Source: Dugong dugon
Taxonomy: Eukaryota; Chordata; Mammalia; Sirenia; Dugongidae
Assembly (NCBI GenBank): GCA_030035585.1
Contig: CM057464.1
Span: 80,336,919-80,400,918, forward strand
Direction of reading: 5' to 3'
Length of the DNA: 64,000 bases
Translations under genes and position numbers: made by a program
Shown: in pieces, positions 60,561 through 64,000 of the stretch
Layout: each line of letters opens with the position of its first letter
Numbering within the stretch: position 1 is the stretch's first letter
The notes under the pieces: model-generated
Databases searched by the model: none
Seen by the model: only the letters and a program-made list of their open reading frames with translations
Told to the model about the DNA's origin: nothing

Positions 60561-61211
60561 ACCAAGCAGCTATCAGCTAAGAAGGGTTTGAAGAACTCCC
60601 CATTATCCAGGCGACCTCATGAGATGCTCATCTTCCAGGAATGGGCACAAAACTTGAGATAACTAACATTTCTCACCAGATGAGGTATTCCACATTAAAT
60701 ACCATGTGTGAATCACACTGCCTTTGATTCCTGAATATTGGAATTCAGATCCCCAGAGTATTACAGGTGTTGGGATTCTCTACATGTACCCATGACTAAG
60801 CACATCCACCCAGTACTTATTGTCTTCTTGCAGTGTCTGGCTTAATTTAATCCAGTCTCATTCCTACACATCCATAGTCACATGTGTGTCCTAAAAACAG
60901 AGAGGGTGGCAGACGGCAAAACATAAGCAATTCTGAGCTTCTTTTGACAAAGATCACTTCCTGAATTTAGTTTAGTGAGAACTCCAGATTACAGAAGTTT
61001 ATGATACCAAGAGACAAAAGGGGAAAAAAATGTGGAAAAAAGCTGTGATTTGTGGTTTGATTTGGAACAGCTGAGGAATTCCATAGAGAAAAGGTGAAAA
61101 CACAGCAGTTAACTCATCAGTGACTCTGAAATCTACAGCAAGTAATTTGATTTTTCTTACAGATTATGTTAGGTATGTGTCTTATCAACATATTAAAATT
61201 GTAAAACTTAC

Positions 61212-61290
61212 ATTAATCTTGATCTCACATCTTGAGCTAGTCCAACCTGCATCACATGAACATCGATACTCATTAATGAGCTCTATGCAG
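61212..61290 (-). CDS. EYS: EYS exon (human exon 21 equivalent), EGF half-domain
   Basis: A 79-bp internal exon: one base completes the codon begun by the previous exon, then 26 codons, ending in phase 0. The acceptor is CTCTGTTGCAG and the donor AAT|GTAAGT, both near consensus. It encodes CIELINEYRCSCDAGWTS followed by SRCEIKIN, giving the last four cysteines of the EGF-like domain whose first two are in the exon at 62,204-62,375. The shared codon reads AG|C, so serine. The frame then runs into DCPSIPC of the next exon. The length fits my recollection of human exon 21 (c.3165-3243). Plus-strand ORFs over this place are shadows. Confidence 0.92.
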
Positions 61291-62203
61291 CTGCAACAGA
61301 GAGTTTGTGAGTAAGTAGACATGAAAGCATACTACAAGAGAGTTTCACCATTTAAATTCTTCTCTTCTGCTCCAGGTGCAAACACACATTCTCATAAGCA
61401 ATAGAAAGCAAGTCTATTCCGAGTATCTTATGCTTCAAGGTGACTGGACTGAAAGAACTGATCAATTTTCCCTATGGCAGTGGAAAGAAAGAAATGTTTT
61501 AAAAGATGAACAGTATGTCTGGGGCGTATGTAGGCATCTGAAGTCTGCTTATGGCCAAACCACGTTGCAATTAATTACCCACCTTCCTCCTCCCTTCCCT
61601 GCTTACAAAGTCAGTGCAATGACTACAAAAGAAAAATAATGGGGCAGAAGGCAGCTTGGTGCATTCTCTGTGAGACATTCTTCTGTTCCACTTCCATCTC
61701 CTGGAAAGATACTCCTGCTCTATATTTGTATAAACTAATATTATTCATGAGCAGGGGAGTTATTATAAGTTCCATACAGATATTCACAAAATACCTTGCA
61801 TGCACGTAGTGATGAAAGAAGCAGTCTACTTAGGAACATTTTTAATACCAAGTGTGTGGTATTATCCCTCCACAGAGCAAATAATAGAATGTCTCATCAT
61901 CCTACCTGCTATTTCTATGACCCTAAGGAGTTGCCTTTAAGTATATTAAAGTCTAATTAATCCACATTTATTCAAAATGACTTTATGCTAATGAACAGAA
62001 ATAAAAGAAGGGCAGCGATAATGTATCAGTACATTGCATTAACTAAAACAGGCAGCATCTGTCATCTTAACAGTACTTAGCTCTTGTTTTATGAAACAGC
62101 ATAATTAAAATTATCCTTATCAACTTTCCCTTGATATTGTCTTAAATATTATAAGTTAAATATACTTTCTTAGAGTTAATAATAGACAAATAAAAATATC
62201 TAC
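61291..62203 (-). other. Short EYS intron (913 bp)
   Basis: GT...AG intron between the 172-bp and 79-bp exons. No repeat or gene recognised inside; the plus-strand ORF at 61,376-61,639 has no domain. Confidence 0.85.
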
Positions 62204-62375
62204 CTTCCATGTAGACAAGGACTTGAGAGGCACTCATTTGCATTTGCTTCACAGTGTTTTCCAGAAAACCCACTCTTGCAGTCACAGGTATAATGATTGA
62301 TGCCATCAGTACAAACTCCATCATGGAGACAGGGCTCTGACAGACATTCATCTATATTTACTTCACAATCAATGC
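62204..62375 (-). CDS. EYS: EYS exon (human exon 20 equivalent), EGF-like domains
   Basis: A 172-bp internal exon, entering with two bases of a split codon and leaving with two (AG|). The acceptor is CTTCTAATGTAG and the donor GGAAG|GTAGAT. It encodes the end of one EGF-like domain (IDCE), a complete calcium-binding EGF-like domain ([19 protein letters not shown], then [18 protein letters not shown]) and the start of the next ([13 protein letters not shown]). The N-x-D-E-C start and the N-H-Y aromatic position fit the calcium-binding consensus. No stop or frameshift. Part of the extracellular EGF array of EYS. The length agrees with human exon 20 (c.2993-3164) from memory. Confidence 0.92.
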
Positions 62376-62779
62376 CTACATTAGAAGAGTCAAGACAAAA
62401 CACAAGACTATTTAAATGCAAAACTCAAAAGTTTGTTCATTATGGTAAAAGTCATCAAGAAATCAAGACTCCTTCCTCACAATGTAGCAAAAGAAAAGAT
62501 TTTTCAGGTTAAACATGGTTAGGTCTGTAAGTTCTCAAACTATTCATTTAATGTGAATGAAAGAGGCAAACACAAGCTAAATATACTTAAGAGATTTGTT
62601 TATAGTGCGAGGAGTTTATTGAGAATATTAATGAAGTAATGAATTATATCAAGTTGTCACTGTAAATACAAATTCATGATTTTTTTTTTTTTTTTGGTAG
62701 TGATTCCTGAAAGTTGCACATTTCTTATATTCAGGAATTAAGAAAAAGTTTGAAGTTGTCAAAATTTGGTGTTGGTGAG

Positions 62780-63413
62780 TGTCTTAGGCTGGGTTCTCTA
62801 GAGAAGCAAAACCAGTAAAGCGTAAAAATATATATAGGGAAATAGCTCATGAAATTGTAGAGGCTAAAACATCTCAAGTCCACAGATCAGGATAGAGGCC
62901 TCTCCCAATTCACGGAGCTGCAGAAGCTGGTGAACCCAAGGTCGGCAGGTCGGAGAGGGGCTCCCACTCACAGGCTGTGAAGGTCAATGAATTCCAAGAT
63001 AGGCAGAAAAGACCGCAAAGTTTCTCCTGATTCACATAGCTGTAGCTGCAGGGGCTGGTGAACCCAAGGTCGTCAGGTCGGGGAACCAGACTCTTCCTGC
63101 AGGCTGGGAAGTTTGATGAATTCCAAGATCAACATGTAGGCTGCTAGCTCAAGTCCCAAGAACCGGAGGGGAGATAACAAGAGGCAGCTGCTGAGTCTGG
63201 AACAAGCCAAAAGCTTTCGCAAGATAAGCAGGCAGAAAGTAACCAGAGGAAGGCAGAGAGATGAAACTGAGGGGGTGGTGAGCTGCCACAGGCCCCGCCT
63301 CCGCCAGTACCACTCAGCAGATTCCATCGTGGAGGTGATCACAACATTATACAACCGCTAAAACACGGAGAATAATGGCCTCGCCCAGTTGACGTACAAT
63401 CTTAACCATCACA
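62780..63413 (-). mobile_element. Solo ERVL-type LTR, minus strand, 5-bp TSD
   Basis: 634 bp, starting TGTCTTAGGCTGGGTTCTCT on the plus strand (the reverse of the LTR 3' end) and ending CTTAACCATCACA. TSD GTGAG at 62,775-62,779 and 63,414-63,418. Longer than the provirus LTRs because of an internal duplication of about 128 bp (GGTGAACCCAAGGTCG at 62,929 and 63,057). Confidence 0.88.
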
Positions 63414-63749
63414 GTGAGCCTATAAATTGGCTGTATAAGACTTCTAAGTAGAATCTAATTTTGGCTAAATACCTAGGGATTTCAAAAGCCACATTGTGAA
63501 TCTTTATTAAGAACCTACCAAGTACGACCTCTGTGCTTAACTAGGGGTAGCAAGCAAACAAACAGTAACCGTTAATGCAGAAACGTATGTTGTCAGGGAT
63601 ACAAAATATATAATCTTTAGCTCCATATAGCTATAGAAAAACGTAAATAGAGCCTAATAGAAAGCTAGATTGTGTTTCAGGTTTCACATGTTACAGAAAC
63701 TAGGAAACCTGGAGAGTCAGTATAAAATGGCTAGAATAATCCCTTTGCG

Positions 63750-63998
63750 CATTGTATTCATTTTTAGTGAGCATCTACTAATAAAAACTACCATGGACTG
63801 AGCACTTAACTGTTGCGTCAGGCTCTGTGCTAAAGACTTGACACACATTATTTCAGTTAATGCTCTTCAAACCTGGAGGAAGATCACATTAGCCCCAACT
63901 CACTAGTAAGGAATCTTGGGTACAGAGTATAAATATCCTTCCAGATCACACAGCCCAAAACAGTAAATCAGGATTCAAATCATGTTCTCTGGCTTGTG
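63750..63998 (+). repeat. MIR relic
   Basis: ACTGAGCACTTAACTGTTGC, GCTCTGTGCTAAAGACTTGA, then CAGATCACACAGCCC and CAGGATTCAAATCATG, the full MIR order. One of the best preserved MIRs here. Confidence 0.82.
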
Positions 63999-64000
63999 CT

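Larger units (their letters stand above)
53679..61211 (-). other. EYS intron between the 79-bp and 200-bp exons
   Basis: 7.5 kb containing SINEs at 55,056 and 58,460, a MER5 relic, a deleted RTE and a MIR. No further exon is visible to me. Stretches 53,700-55,050, 56,760-58,455 and 58,640-60,370 hold nothing that I can name apart from short AT-rich repeats. Confidence 0.8.
62376..64000 (-). other. EYS intron upstream of the 172-bp exon, partial
   Basis: Continues beyond the window. Holds the minus-strand solo LTR and a MIR. Nothing recognised at 62,376-62,779 or 63,414-63,750. Confidence 0.75.

Noticed and set aside
61376..61639. 87-codon plus-strand ORF beside an EYS exon
   Set aside because: Opposite strand to EYS, inside a 913-bp intron, no recognisable domain or splice logic.

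Overview
The window is mammalian nuclear DNA, AT-rich and intronic, and almost certainly from an afrotherian, most likely an elephant. It carries about 18 copies of a tRNA-derived SINE of the AfroSINE type, five copies of the RTE LINE (RTE1_LA-like) that shares its 3' end with that SINE, and a lineage-typical L1. Older eutherian repeats (MIR, L2, MER5) lie underneath. There is no bacterial or viral gene organisation.

The only host gene seen is on the minus strand. Three exons at 62,375-62,204, 61,290-61,212 and 53,678-53,479 encode consecutive EGF-like domains with intact reading frame, compatible splice phases (1/2, 2/0, 0/2) and good splice sites. I recognise them as EYS (eyes shut homolog, a photoreceptor extracellular protein). 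The lengths 172, 79 and 200 bp match what I recall for human EYS exons 20, 21 and 22. Everything from 1 to 53,478 would then be the next, very large EYS intron.

Layout from the left. 1-11,577 is a long antisense L1 (ORF2 remnants, inter-ORF, ORF1 remnants, GA-rich 5' UTR with a 280-bp tandem repeat). It is interrupted by a solo ERVL-type LTR (1,692-2,151) and by a 5.8-kb retroviral copy (4,626-10,468). 11,578-12,749 is an older antisense L1 fragment, itself carrying an L1 3'-end insertion. 12,750-28,330 holds SINEs, a short RTE 3' fragment, two near full-length RTE elements in opposite orientation (15,757-18,955 minus; 23,478-26,655 plus) and a second solo LTR. 28,330-37,370 is mostly unannotatable intron with a few SINEs. 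37,662-43,014 is an ERVL provirus with two LTRs, a Leu-type primer binding site, broken gag-pro-pol and a long open dUTPase frame, inserted into an old L2. 43,145-64,000 is EYS intron and exons with SINEs, an internally deleted RTE, MIR/MER5 relics, microsatellites and a third solo LTR on the minus strand.

The most interesting structure is the 4,626-10,468 element. It has the order R-U5-internal-U3-R-poly(A), no 5' U3 and no 3' U5, a poly(A) tail and a 12-bp A-rich target-site duplication. That is the signature of a retroviral mRNA copied into the genome by L1 machinery, a processed ERV pseudogene, rather than a provirus made by integrase. A TATA box 30 bp and a CCAAT box about 80 bp upstream of the inferred R start in its 3' copy support this reading.
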